Positions 31,801-40,271 of a DNA stretch of 40,361 nucleotides are shown piece by piece; the first letter of the stretch is position 1, and each line of letters starts with the position of its first letter. The notes below the pieces were generated by a model that was not told where the DNA came from, ran no database searches, and worked only from the letters and a program-made list of their open reading frames with translations. Origin of the DNA: JANNXQ01 sp038238555 (GTDB lineage: Bacteria > Verrucomicrobiota > Verrucomicrobiia > Chthoniobacterales > Chthoniobacteraceae); contig JBBRXP010000034.1 in assembly GCA_038238555.1 (NCBI GenBank), positions 1 to 40,361 on the forward strand, read 5' to 3'. The translations under genes and the position numbers were made by a program.

Positions 31801-32648
31801 CCGCTGAAACTCTCGTCGCGCAGGTAAAAAATCTCACCGCGCCGTCGCCCGCGATCATTAAGTTACTCGACTTCTTGAACCGTCCCGACGCCGACAGCGA
31901 TCAGGTTATTCGCGTCGTCCAGCAAGACGGCGTGTTGAGCGTGAAACTCCTCTCTCTTTGTAACTCCGCCTGGCTCGGGTTATCGACACCGGTCTCCTCC
32001 ATCGAGCAAGCCGTGCTGCAAGTCGGTTACCAAAAAATCCATCGGCTGGTCCTCGCGGTTGGCTTTGGAGATGCACTCCGCCGCGCTCTGGCAGGTTATG
32101 CCATCGATGAATCCGAATTATGGCGTCACTCGCTCACCACGGCGCTCATTACTCAGCAAGTGATTACCATCGGTCGCATTACTTACTTCGACCCATCCAT
32201 CGCCTATACCGCCGGCCTGGTGCACGACATCGGCAAGCTTGTTCTCAACCAAGTGCTCGATCCCGCGAGCCAAACCGCCATCCAGTATCTTATCGCCAAC
32301 AGCGGACATACCCGGCTTGAAGCCGAGCGCAGCGTCATCGGCACCGACCATCCCGAAGTCGGCGCGTGCCTCTTGCAGCGCTGGAGGATTCCCGAGTCGA
32401 TCGTAGAAGCCGTGGCAAACCACCACCAACCAATCCTCGAGCCGCAGCCCGCCCTTTCCGCCGTGGTCCATGTAGCCAATGCCGTCGCGCACGAGGTCGG
32501 CTCCGCACCCGGCTGGGAGAGTTTCGCCGTCCCCATCAGCGGCGCCGCGCTCAAAGCCTTGAAGATCGGCACCCACGAGTCTGACAAAATGATGATGTCC
32601 GCCTACGACGCCGTGCTGGCGGTAGCCGAACTTTCCGCCGTGGCATAA
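31797..32648 (+). CDS. HDOD-domain signalling protein
   Basis: A 283-residue protein made mostly of one HDOD domain: LTAPSPAIIKLLDFLNRPDA, VLSVKLLSLCNSAWLGLS, GYQKIHRLVLAVGF. A recognisable LVHDIGKLVLNQV (His143-Asp144) follows, with GTDHPEVGACLLQRWRIPES further on. The HD pair is kept, unlike in many HDOD proteins, so metal binding is possible. HDOD proteins regulate motility, chemotaxis and cell-cycle signalling. Coupling to cheD points to a chemotaxis-linked signalling role (inference). Confidence 0.87.
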   Translation: MTAETLVAQVKNLTAPSPAIIKLLDFLNRPDADSDQVIRVVQQDGVLSVKLLSLCNSAWLGLSTPVSSIEQAVLQVGYQKIHRLVLAVGFGDALRRALAGYAIDESELWRHSLTTALITQQVITIGRITYFDPSIAYTAGLVHDIGKLVLNQVLDPASQTAIQYLIANSGHTRLEAERSVIGTDHPEVGACLLQRWRIPESIVEAVANHHQPILEPQPALSAVVHVANAVAHEVGSAPGWESFAVPISGAALKALKIGTHESDKMMMSAYDAVLAVAELSAVA

Positions 32649-32716
32649 GTCTGAGCGCGCGCCGTAGCGGCGACGTCCTCGTCGCCGGAAGTTCCCGCGG
32701 CGTCACCGCCGCGCGG

Positions 32717-34189
32717 CTAGCCCAGCAACCCCTTCACCACATTACCGTGCACATCGGTAAGCCGGTAGCGCCGCCCTTGGAACTTATAAGTCAACCGCTC
32801 GTGATCGATCCCCAATAAGTGAAGTAACGTAGCGTGCAGATCGTGAATATGCACCCCATCGTTCACGACGTTATAACCAAACTCACACGTCTCTCCATAC
32901 ACCGTGCCGGGCTTTACCCCGCCTCCCGCCATCCACATGGTAAAGCACCGCGGATGATGATCCCGCCCAAAGTTAGTCTGAATCTTCCCCTGGCAATAGT
33001 TAGTCCGCCCAAACTCCCCGCCCCAAACCACCAGCGTATCATCGAGCAGCCCGCGCTCCTTCAAGTCCCGCACCAGCGCTGCCGCCGGTTGATCGGTCTC
33101 CGTGCAAAGCCTCGGCAGGGAACTGGGCAGGCTGCCGTGATGATCCCAGTCCTGGTGATAGAGCTGGATGAAGCGCACACCGCGCTCCGCCAGCCGGCGC
33201 GCTTGCAAGCAGTTCGCCGCAAAGGTGCCCGGCGTCTTCACATCCGGCCCATAACTCTCCAGCACCGCCGGCGGCTCATTGGAAATATCCGTGGCTTCCG
33301 GGATGCTCGACTGCATCCGAAAGGCCATCTCGTAATTGTCGATGCGGCTTTGAATCTCTGCGTCGGGCGTGCCTTCGAGTTGGTGCTCGTGTAATTCACG
33401 CAGCCGATCGAGCAGCAGGCGCCGGCTCTCTTCACTAACCCCGGATGGGTTGCCGAGATATAACACCGGATCCTTCGCCGCGCGGAATAACACACCTTGA
33501 TGCCGCGTGGGCAGAAAGCCGCTGCCCCATAAGTGCGACCCGAGCGGCTGGCCCTTCTTATCCTTGGTGATCAGCACAACGAATGACGGAAGATTTACGT
33601 TATCCTGTCCGAGCCCATAACTCAGCCACGCGCCCATGCTCGGCCGCCCGGCGATCTGCGTGCCGGTTTGCATGAAAGTAACACCCGGACCGTGATTGAT
33701 GGCTTCAGTAAACATCGACCGCACGAAACATAAGTCATCCACCACCCGTGCAGTGTGCGGCATGAGATCACTTACCCACGCCCCCGCCTTGCCATGCTGC
33801 GCAAACTTAAATGGCGAACCCACCAGCGGGATCGACGATTGGTTACCCGACATCCCGGTAAGTCGCTGCCCACCCCGCACCGAGTCTGGCAGTTGCTCGC
33901 CGTGGCGTTGGTTGAGCAGCGGCTTGTAGTCGAATAAGTCCAGCTGCGACGGCCCCCCGGACATAAACAGGTAAATGATGCGTTTAGCCTTCGGCGCAAA
34001 GTGCGGCTGCCCCAGCACCCCGCGATCCTGAACCGCGGCGGCATTGGATTTCGCAAGCATCTCTGCCAAAGCAAAGCCACCCAACCCCATTCCAAACCTC
34101 GAGAGAAACTGGCGGCGAGTTGGAAATCCCTGGCAGCAAGGCGCCGGGAGCAACGGTCCGTTCTCTGTTAGATGTTTGTTATTATTCAT
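32717..34189 (-). CDS. DUF1501 exported protein, chromosomal copy
   Basis: A 490-residue protein with a twin-arginine leader (PTRRQFLSRFGMGLGGFALA) and a full DUF1501 domain: YLFMSGGPSQLDLFDYKP, QLYHQDWDHHGSLPSSLP, LVVWGGEFGRTNYCQGKIQ, GRDHHPRCFTMWMAGGGV, HDLHATLLHLLGIDHERLTY. It lies 101 bases downstream of the cytochrome DUF1549/DUF1553 gene on the same strand, the usual operon order. Codons ending in T or A are more frequent than in the island copy, part of a compositional zone described in the findings. Confidence 0.9.
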   Translation of the reverse strand: MNNNKHLTENGPLLPAPCCQGFPTRRQFLSRFGMGLGGFALAEMLAKSNAAAVQDRGVLGQPHFAPKAKRIIYLFMSGGPSQLDLFDYKPLLNQRHGEQLPDSVRGGQRLTGMSGNQSSIPLVGSPFKFAQHGKAGAWVSDLMPHTARVVDDLCFVRSMFTEAINHGPGVTFMQTGTQIAGRPSMGAWLSYGLGQDNVNLPSFVVLITKDKKGQPLGSHLWGSGFLPTRHQGVLFRAAKDPVLYLGNPSGVSEESRRLLLDRLRELHEHQLEGTPDAEIQSRIDNYEMAFRMQSSIPEATDISNEPPAVLESYGPDVKTPGTFAANCLQARRLAERGVRFIQLYHQDWDHHGSLPSSLPRLCTETDQPAAALVRDLKERGLLDDTLVVWGGEFGRTNYCQGKIQTNFGRDHHPRCFTMWMAGGGVKPGTVYGETCEFGYNVVNDGVHIHDLHATLLHLLGIDHERLTYKFQGRRYRLTDVHGNVVKGLLG

Positions 34190-34290
34190 GGGTATCGATC
34201 ATTACTAGGGTGTGTTTGTAAACCACCGAAGCAACCCCGCCTGAGTGGCTGCGTGACGCCGCGTGTCGATGACGGGTTTGCAAACATACC

Positions 34291-37200
34291 TTACCTTTTA
34301 ACCACGCAAGCATCGTGGTTCAAAAGCGCCTGGGCTAACACGGTCGCAGCGGCCGCTTCGGACGCGGGGATGGACTCGTCGCGTTTAGAGTTACCGACGC
34401 CGAGTAACTCACTTGCTTCAACGGGCCGCGCTCGAAAGTGCGCGAGTTGTTCCTGATAAAGCTGCCGCACGATTGTAACTTCGCGCGCATCCGGTGCGCG
34501 GCTCAAGCAGCGGAGAAAACCTTGCTCGATCATCTTACTCACATCGCCCTTGGTCTCGCGGTGCAAAGCCTCCCCCAGCACGCGCGCGGCTTCCACGTAT
34601 TGCGGACCATTGAGCAGGATAAAGGCTTGAAGCGGCGAGTCCGTGCGTTCTCGCTTCGCGGTGCAGATGGCGCGACGCGGCGCGTCGAAGGTAATCATCG
34701 CCGGAGGCGGACTGGTGCGGCGCCAGTTAGTGTAGATGCTGCGGCGATACACGTCGTCGCCGCCGCCTGGCTTGGCGGGCTTGAATGCCTCGCTCATTTC
34801 GTAAGGATTCACCGGCGGCCCGCCGACCTTTGTTGCAAGCAGGCCGGCTGTGGCGAGTGCGTTATCGCGGATCATCTCGGCAGGAAGGCGCAAGCGCGGG
34901 CCGCGCGCGAGCCATTCATTATCCGGATCATCGGTCATTGTCTTTGCATCGGCGATGCTGCGCTGGCGATAAGTCTGAGTCATCACGATGATCTTGATCA
35001 GTGCCTTGGTATCCCAGCCACTTTCGATGAATCGCGAGGCCAGCCAGTCGAGCGCCTCGGGATAAAGCGGCCGCGCGCCCTGGCTGCCAAAGTCATCCGC
35101 CGTTTTCACGAGACCGCGGCCAAAGATGTTCTGCCAAAAGCGATTTACCGTTACTCGCGCGGTAAGTGGATGCCGCGGATCGGTAAGCCACTGCGCGAGC
35201 CCTAGCCGGTTCTTTGGCGCGCCCGCCGGAAATGGGAGGAGCCACTCGGGCACGCCACCTTCGACTTCCGCGCGATGCTGCGAGTAATCTCCGCGAAAGA
35301 GCACGTAAGCCTTCTTGGGCTGCGGAAGCTCGCGCATCACCATCACTTCATTCACCCCGTCGGCAAAGGCGAGTAACTCACCGCGCACCTGTTTGAGTAA
35401 GTCGAGTTGCTTTGCCCAATCCGCGTCCGCGGTTGCGAGAAAGTAGTCCAGCAGCGTCTCGCCCGACCCCGCCAGCGTTGCCTTGGCTTCCTCTTCATTG
35501 GCGGTGGCGAGGGCTTCGAGCGGAGTAAGTTCCCGGCCGAAGACGCGGAAGTCATCGATCAGTCCGCCCTTGAACCCGCGATCACGAAAGCGTTCGCCGA
35601 GCGCGATGTTATCGCCGCCGCCGCCGGTAATGTCCTTGGTTAGTCCGTCCTTCATTACCTCGACCGCCGCCAGCCTGCCATCCACGTATAAGTGCAAGCC
35701 GGCGGCGCGGCCGCTGCCATCGGAGGTTACCACCACGTGCTTCCATTCCTTGACCGGCAGCATTTCAGTGGCGCGGATCGAGATGGCGTTACCCGGCCAG
35801 AAATGGATGAGAGACCATTTCAGCTTCCCCTCCTCGAAGAGCAACTCGTAGCCTCGGCTGGCGGCGTCGGTCCACGCTTTTGAGCGATGAAAGACCACGG
35901 CGCGATCTTTCACATCCGGCGTCCGCAGCCATAGCGAGACGCTGAAGGGTTCGTTGCGCTTGAAGTTCCCAAACGGCAAATCCACCGGATCGTCGCCGGT
36001 AAATTGCACCGCATTACCCGACTTACCCGGCACTAACTTATTCTCGCCTTTCAACGTGGCTGGCTTGGTTACATCGACCGAGTTAGCCAGCTTATCCTTC
36101 TCCAGCGTGTCGAAAGTAAAGCGCCCCAGTTCTCCGGAAATCGTCAGTTCATGCGGCGTCTTGAGCCACTCGGTAAAGGCGGCGCGCTTCGAGTCTCGCA
36201 GCGCCGCGGCATTCTTCTCTTCGTTAGTTACCTTCCGCCGAAGCGCTGCCATCCGCTCTTTGGCCGGCGCGTCCAGCAGCATGAGCGCGGGCGTGGGAGG
36301 CGATGGCGTGAAGAAGGAGTAAAGGCCCGCCTCGTCGATATTCTGGAAGTAAGCGAAGAGCTGATAGAATTCCTTCTGCGCCATGGGATCGAACTTATGA
36401 TCGTGGCAACGCGCGCACTCAAAAGTAAGTCCGAGAAAAGCCGTCGAGAAAGTCTGCACGCGGTCGCACACGTACTCGACACGATATTCCTCCTCGACGC
36501 TGCCTCCCTCGCTTTCCTGCTGGTGCAGGCGGTTGAAAGCTGTGGCCAATATCTGCTCATCGGTGGCATGAGGCAGTAAGTCGCCCGCTAACTGCCAGGT
36601 AATGAACTGATCGAAAGGCAGGTTAGTATTGAAGGCGCGCACGACCCAATCGCGCCACGGCCACATTTCCCGCTCCCGATCCACCTGGAAGCCGTAACTG
36701 TCTGCATAACGCGCGATATCCAGCCAATCGACCGCCATCCGTTCACCGTAACTCTGGTTCGTTAGTAACCTATCCACGAGCCGTTCGTAAGCATCCGACG
36801 CGGTATCTTTCCCAAATGCCTCTATCTCCGCGATCGACGGCGGCAAGCCAGTAAGATCGAAACTAACTCTGCGGATCAACGTGTGGCGATCCGCCTCTGG
36901 CTGAAACCGGAGACCGCGTTGCGCGAGACCTTTCGCGACGAGGGAGTCGATCGATGTTTCCGGCGAAGTTACTTTGAGCGGGATGAAGGCCCAGTGCGGC
37001 TCGTATTCCGCACCTTCAGCGATCCAGCGTTTCACCGTCGCGGCCTCGGCGGGCGTGAGACCTTCGAGCTTCGATTTGGCCGGCGGCATGTGATCGTCGG
37101 GATCGGAAGCCAGCACGCGCGTCATCACTTCGCTCTTCTCGGGATGACCGGGAACGATCGCGCCTTCCTTGGTCGCGCTCTCTCGCACATCGAGCCGGAG

Positions 37201-37350
37201 ATCGGCCTTGCGCTTGTTGGCGTCTGGCCCGTGGCAGTGGAAACATTTGTCCGAAAGGATCGGGCGAATATCGCGATTATAACGCAGCTTTTCCTCCGCG
37301 TGCGCCGAAGCGACGGCCAAGGCGAGGCAGAGTGCGGCGCGGAGTTTCAT
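34291..37350 (-). CDS. Cytochrome c-type PSCyt1/DUF1549/LamG/DUF1553 protein
   Basis: A 1019-residue exported protein. A signal peptide (MKLRAALCLALAVASAHA) precedes cytochrome c domain with CFHCH (36-40) and DDHMPPAKSKL, then DUF1549 (RRVSFDLTGLPPSIAEIEAF, DWLDIARYADSYGFQVDRER). A second CxxCH is in CARCHDHKFDP. A concanavalin/LamG-like insert follows (PFSVSLWLRTPDVKDRAVVF, LYVDGRLAAVEV, GGLIDDFRVFGRELTPLEAL), then DUF1553 (HPLTARVTVNRFWQNIFGRG). The LamG module suggests contact with a polysaccharide. It forms an operon with DUF1501 downstream and is longer than the island paralogue by the insert. Confidence 0.9.
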   Translation of the reverse strand: MKLRAALCLALAVASAHAEEKLRYNRDIRPILSDKCFHCHGPDANKRKADLRLDVRESATKEGAIVPGHPEKSEVMTRVLASDPDDHMPPAKSKLEGLTPAEAATVKRWIAEGAEYEPHWAFIPLKVTSPETSIDSLVAKGLAQRGLRFQPEADRHTLIRRVSFDLTGLPPSIAEIEAFGKDTASDAYERLVDRLLTNQSYGERMAVDWLDIARYADSYGFQVDREREMWPWRDWVVRAFNTNLPFDQFITWQLAGDLLPHATDEQILATAFNRLHQQESEGGSVEEEYRVEYVCDRVQTFSTAFLGLTFECARCHDHKFDPMAQKEFYQLFAYFQNIDEAGLYSFFTPSPPTPALMLLDAPAKERMAALRRKVTNEEKNAAALRDSKRAAFTEWLKTPHELTISGELGRFTFDTLEKDKLANSVDVTKPATLKGENKLVPGKSGNAVQFTGDDPVDLPFGNFKRNEPFSVSLWLRTPDVKDRAVVFHRSKAWTDAASRGYELLFEEGKLKWSLIHFWPGNAISIRATEMLPVKEWKHVVVTSDGSGRAAGLHLYVDGRLAAVEVMKDGLTKDITGGGGDNIALGERFRDRGFKGGLIDDFRVFGRELTPLEALATANEEEAKATLAGSGETLLDYFLATADADWAKQLDLLKQVRGELLAFADGVNEVMVMRELPQPKKAYVLFRGDYSQHRAEVEGGVPEWLLPFPAGAPKNRLGLAQWLTDPRHPLTARVTVNRFWQNIFGRGLVKTADDFGSQGARPLYPEALDWLASRFIESGWDTKALIKIIVMTQTYRQRSIADAKTMTDDPDNEWLARGPRLRLPAEMIRDNALATAGLLATKVGGPPVNPYEMSEAFKPAKPGGGDDVYRRSIYTNWRRTSPPPAMITFDAPRRAICTAKRERTDSPLQAFILLNGPQYVEAARVLGEALHRETKGDVSKMIEQGFLRCLSRAPDAREVTIVRQLYQEQLAHFRARPVEASELLGVGNSKRDESIPASEAAAATVLAQALLNHDACVVKR

Positions 37351-37444
37351 GGTTGCGTTCCACTATTAGTCCGCACCGCATCTCCGTGCTAGGTGCGAAA
37401 TCGCTCGCATTGACACCCCTGCCGCGGCCACTAGCCTCCGTGCC

Positions 37445-38164
37445 ATGAGCCGCGCCGCCATCGTCCTGCTCGTCATCGCCTGCGGCATCGCGGCGGCCGC
37501 GTCGCCCGAAGAGGGCGTGGCGCTCGCCCTCGTGTACGACACTTCGGGCAGCATGAAGGATCCCGTGCGCGACAGCGGTGGAAAGCTCGCGCCGAAATAC
37601 ATCATCGCCAATCGCGCGCTCGGCGCCGTGGTGGATCGGCTGGAGAAAGTGGACGCGCCGGCGACTGGAAGTGCCCGGAAAATCCACGCAAGCCTCGTGG
37701 TCTTCGCGGCGAAAGGCGGACGCGACGCCGTGCCTTTCGGCGAGTTCAAGCCCGCGGCGTTTCGCTCCTGGCTGGCTGCTTTCTCGAAACCCGATAGCGG
37801 CACGCCGCTCGGCGAAGCACTCCGGTTTGCGGCGCAGCCGGTGCTCGCTTCGCCGCTCAGGCACAAGCACATCCTGCTCATCACCGACGGCATGAACACC
37901 GTGGGACCCGACCCCGCCGCGGTGATCCCCGGCGTGCGCAGGGCGGCGGCGGAAAGGGGCGCGTCGCTTGGGATTCATTTCATCGCCTTCGACGTCGCGG
38001 CGAAAGTCTTCGACGGAGTAAGGAAGCTCGATTGCACCGTGGTGAGCGCATCCAACGAAACGCAGCTTCACGCACAACTCGGCTTCATTCTTGAAGAGAA
38101 GATTTTGCTGGAGGATGAGGAGCCGCGGGTAAAGAAGAAGGAACCGCAAACCCCCAACCAATAA
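37445..38164 (+). CDS. Exported VWA-domain protein
   Basis: A 239-residue protein. A signal peptide (MSRAAIVLLVIACGIAAAAS) precedes a von Willebrand A domain with an intact metal site (YDTSGSM at 31-37, then the threonine/aspartate regions SGTPLGEAL and LLITDGMNTVG). The C-terminus is charged (EDEEPRVKKKEPQ). It precedes a PspA-like gene by six bases. VWA proteins of this size often work with MoxR ATPases or PspA proteins in envelope stress handling; no MoxR gene is present here. Divergent from the DUF1549 gene. Confidence 0.85.
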   Translation: MSRAAIVLLVIACGIAAAASPEEGVALALVYDTSGSMKDPVRDSGGKLAPKYIIANRALGAVVDRLEKVDAPATGSARKIHASLVVFAAKGGRDAVPFGEFKPAAFRSWLAAFSKPDSGTPLGEALRFAAQPVLASPLRHKHILLITDGMNTVGPDPAAVIPGVRRAAAERGASLGIHFIAFDVAAKVFDGVRKLDCTVVSASNETQLHAQLGFILEEKILLEDEEPRVKKKEPQTPNQ

Positions 38165-38170
38165 TAAGTC

Positions 38171-38926
38171 ATGGGTATTTTCCGAGCCATCAAACGTCTG
38201 TTCATCTTCCTCGGGCTCGCCGCGGAGAAGGCCACCGAGAGCGACGCGATCAACCAGGCCGTGGTCGAGCGCGGCATCCGCGATGCCAAGGCGCGCGCGG
38301 AGAAAGCGCATTACGCCAGCGGCCAGCTCGCCGGGCAGGTCGCATTACTCAAGGATCAGATCAAGCGCCAGCAACGGCAGCGCGAGGATTTGCAGGGCTT
38401 GCTGCAAGCCGCCGCCGCCGCCAACGACGAAAACAATGGAGCGCATTACGCCGAGGAACTCGCCACTCTCGAAAAGGACATCGGAGACAACGAGGCGCAA
38501 CTCAAAGGGCTCGTGGATCTCTATGAACAGAACACGCAGATCATCGCGCAGAGCTTGCGGGAGATTCAAAAATTCCAGCGCGAATTTGAAGTGGTGAAAG
38601 CGCGCGCAGCGATGGGCCGTTCGCTCGAGGGGCTTTCCACGATGATGAAAGGTTCCATCACCGAGTTGCAGGGGATGATGGGCGGCGACGTGTCGCAGTC
38701 CATGCAGCAGTTGCGTCAATCCGCGGCCTCGGGCGAAGGACAGATGAAGGCCACGCTGGACCTCGCGCGGGAGATGGGTTCCGGCGTCCAGCGCGAATTG
38801 GAGATGCGCAAGACACGCGGCACACAGCTCTTCGCGGAATACAAGAAGAAGATGGGCATGACGCAGAGCGAAGGGGCCGCGACGCCGGCCGCCGCGCCCG
38901 CCGAGCGGCAGAAGATTGCGGAATGA
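38171..38926 (+). CDS. PspA/IM30-like coiled-coil protein
   Basis: A 251-residue protein. A short amphipathic N-terminus (MGIFRAIKRLFIFLGLAAEK) precedes a long helical region with heptads (YASGQLAGQVALLKDQIKRQ, EELATLEKDIGDNEAQLKGL, EIQKFQREFEVVKARAAM), then a methionine/glycine-rich part. This is the pattern of PspA/Vipp1 proteins, which assemble on inner membranes under stress; sequence support is moderate. Co-transcribed with the VWA gene (6-bp gap). The stop lies at the start of a small direct repeat. Confidence 0.7.
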   Translation: MGIFRAIKRLFIFLGLAAEKATESDAINQAVVERGIRDAKARAEKAHYASGQLAGQVALLKDQIKRQQRQREDLQGLLQAAAAANDENNGAHYAEELATLEKDIGDNEAQLKGLVDLYEQNTQIIAQSLREIQKFQREFEVVKARAAMGRSLEGLSTMMKGSITELQGMMGGDVSQSMQQLRQSAASGEGQMKATLDLAREMGSGVQRELEMRKTRGTQLFAEYKKKMGMTQSEGAATPAAAPAERQKIAE

Positions 38927-38953
38927 CGAATGACCCATGACCAATGACGAATG
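38921..38953. repeat. AATGAC-type short direct repeat
   Basis: Four to five near-tandem AATGACS/CATGACC units. The first contains the stop codon of the PspA-like gene. Confidence 0.6.
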
Positions 38954-39500
38954 GCAAACGTTCGGGGCGCGTTACGTTGTTGCAGGACTCCGTGGGTTTC
39001 GCTCGTGCCTCGCTTCACCCCGGCTAATTTCCAATGTCCCTTCGGGACGTTCTCCGCACGAGGATTCATCCCAAAACCAGCTTGATCTTAACGCCATTAG
39101 GGAACCACCGAATTAAATAAGATGGAGTCCACGAAATACACGGAAGACACGAAAAGGAACACGAAGACAGAGAGAGCAAACGAGCCGCACCAGCCCTTTT
39201 CGTGTTCGTGTTTTCGGTGGATTGAATCACCGCTGCTTTAGGGGCAGTCCCGGATGGCCTTAAGTTGAGGCAGATTTGGGAGGAGTCGTCGTGCGCTTTA
39301 CTGCGGCTTAGTGCCTTCGTGTCTTCGTGGTAAAATTCCGCGAAGCCCTCCCCCCCGTCGCAGCTTTTGCGAGTGAACCACGAAGGCGCGGAGGCACGAA
39401 GGGCCAGCGGCAACAGAGATGCGAAATGGCAAGCGCCGAGATTTGCCAAATGCGTGAGCCAAAGTGCTGGCCATCGTTCCCCCGACGAGGAAGGGGTTGA
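38927..39500. other. Gene-free stretch with two inverted repeats
   Basis: No gene. TCCACGAAATACACGG plus AAGACACGAAAAGG (39127-39156) mirrors CCTTTTCGTGTTCGTG plus TTTTCGGTGGA (39194-39220). GTGCCTTCGTGTCTTCGTGG (39312-39331) mirrors CCACGAAGG...GGCACGAAGG (39378-39402). These CACGAAG-rich repeats look like a dispersed intergenic family. Confidence 0.55.
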
Positions 39501-39818
39501 TCACGGCGGTGTGCGCTCCGGGTAGATCGGCACTCCTTCGCGGGCGATTTTTTCCCGCAGCCGAGGGTAGTGGGTGCGCTCGGTGCGGATGACATCGAAT
39601 TCGTAAATGACAGGCGCGGTTTCGAGGGCTTCGGTGAGTTCCAGCCATTGGCGGGCAGTGGCGTCGGGGGCCGAGATGGCGAGGTCGAGATCGGACGCGC
39701 GCCGGGCCTGGCCGGTGGCGCGGGAGCCGAAGACGCGCACTTCCCGCACGCACGGAAAGTGGGCAAAGATGCGGCGGAGCACGGCGAGATCCCGGTCGCG
39801 GAGGGCGAGGTCTTTCAT
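39501..39818 (-). CDS. MNT-type nucleotidyltransferase (MntA-like antitoxin)
   Basis: A 105-residue minimal nucleotidyltransferase with the full active-site signature GSRATGQARRASDLDLAI (GSX10DXD; residues about 31-48) and a third acidic residue in YEFDVI. In MntA-HepT systems such enzymes AMPylate the HEPN toxin near its RX4HXY site and silence it. The HepT-like gene lies 29 bases upstream on the same strand, in the usual order. Length is typical. Confidence 0.87.
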   Translation of the reverse strand: MKDLALRDRDLAVLRRIFAHFPCVREVRVFGSRATGQARRASDLDLAISAPDATARQWLELTEALETAPVIYEFDVIRTERTHYPRLREKIAREGVPIYPERTPP

Positions 39819-39847
39819 GCTTTCAGTCCCATTCCAAGGCCTGGATC

Positions 39848-40228
39848 TTAAGCGCCAATGCCGCCGAGTAGAGGGGCATAGTCGCGGACGATGTGCCCGT
39901 GGATGCGGTGGGCGATGGCCTCATCGTAGGCATGGCTGGTGAGGTTGCGGTCTTCTAGCATCTGGAACCAGACATCGGCCTCCTCGGGCGAGGAGATGAG
40001 GTTCTCGGCGAAGGCCTTTTTCAGCGTCGGCCGGGGTCCGCCGCATTCGTGCCCCTGGCGTTCGAGGTAGAGCTTGAGGGTCTTCCACACGACTTCGAAG
40101 GTGAACTCGAAACGCTGGATGGTGGCGTCGCGGATGAGTGCGTTTTCCGGCTGAGCGATGGCTTCGGCGAGCCGGGCGGCCCTCTCGAGCACGTCGGTCT
40201 GTCGCTCAATGAATCGTTCTTTGCTCAT
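39848..40228 (-). CDS. HI0074/HepT-like HEPN protein (partner of MNT)
   Basis: A 126-residue helical protein of the nucleotidyltransferase substrate-binding (HI0074) type: IRDATIQRFEFTFEVVWKTL, KLYLERQGHECGG, EADVWFQMLEDRNLTSHAYD. It contains RNLTSHAY, the RX4HXY motif of HEPN ribonucleases. The operon with the MNT gene suggests a MntA-HepT-type toxin-antitoxin module. The start ATG 40228 begins the family's usual N-terminal helix. Confidence 0.87.
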   Translation of the reverse strand: MSKERFIERQTDVLERAARLAEAIAQPENALIRDATIQRFEFTFEVVWKTLKLYLERQGHECGGPRPTLKKAFAENLISSPEEADVWFQMLEDRNLTSHAYDEAIAHRIHGHIVRDYAPLLGGIGA

Positions 40229-40271
40229 GGCCTGCAGGCTAATGTAGTGTTCAGTAAATAAAAGGTCATAA

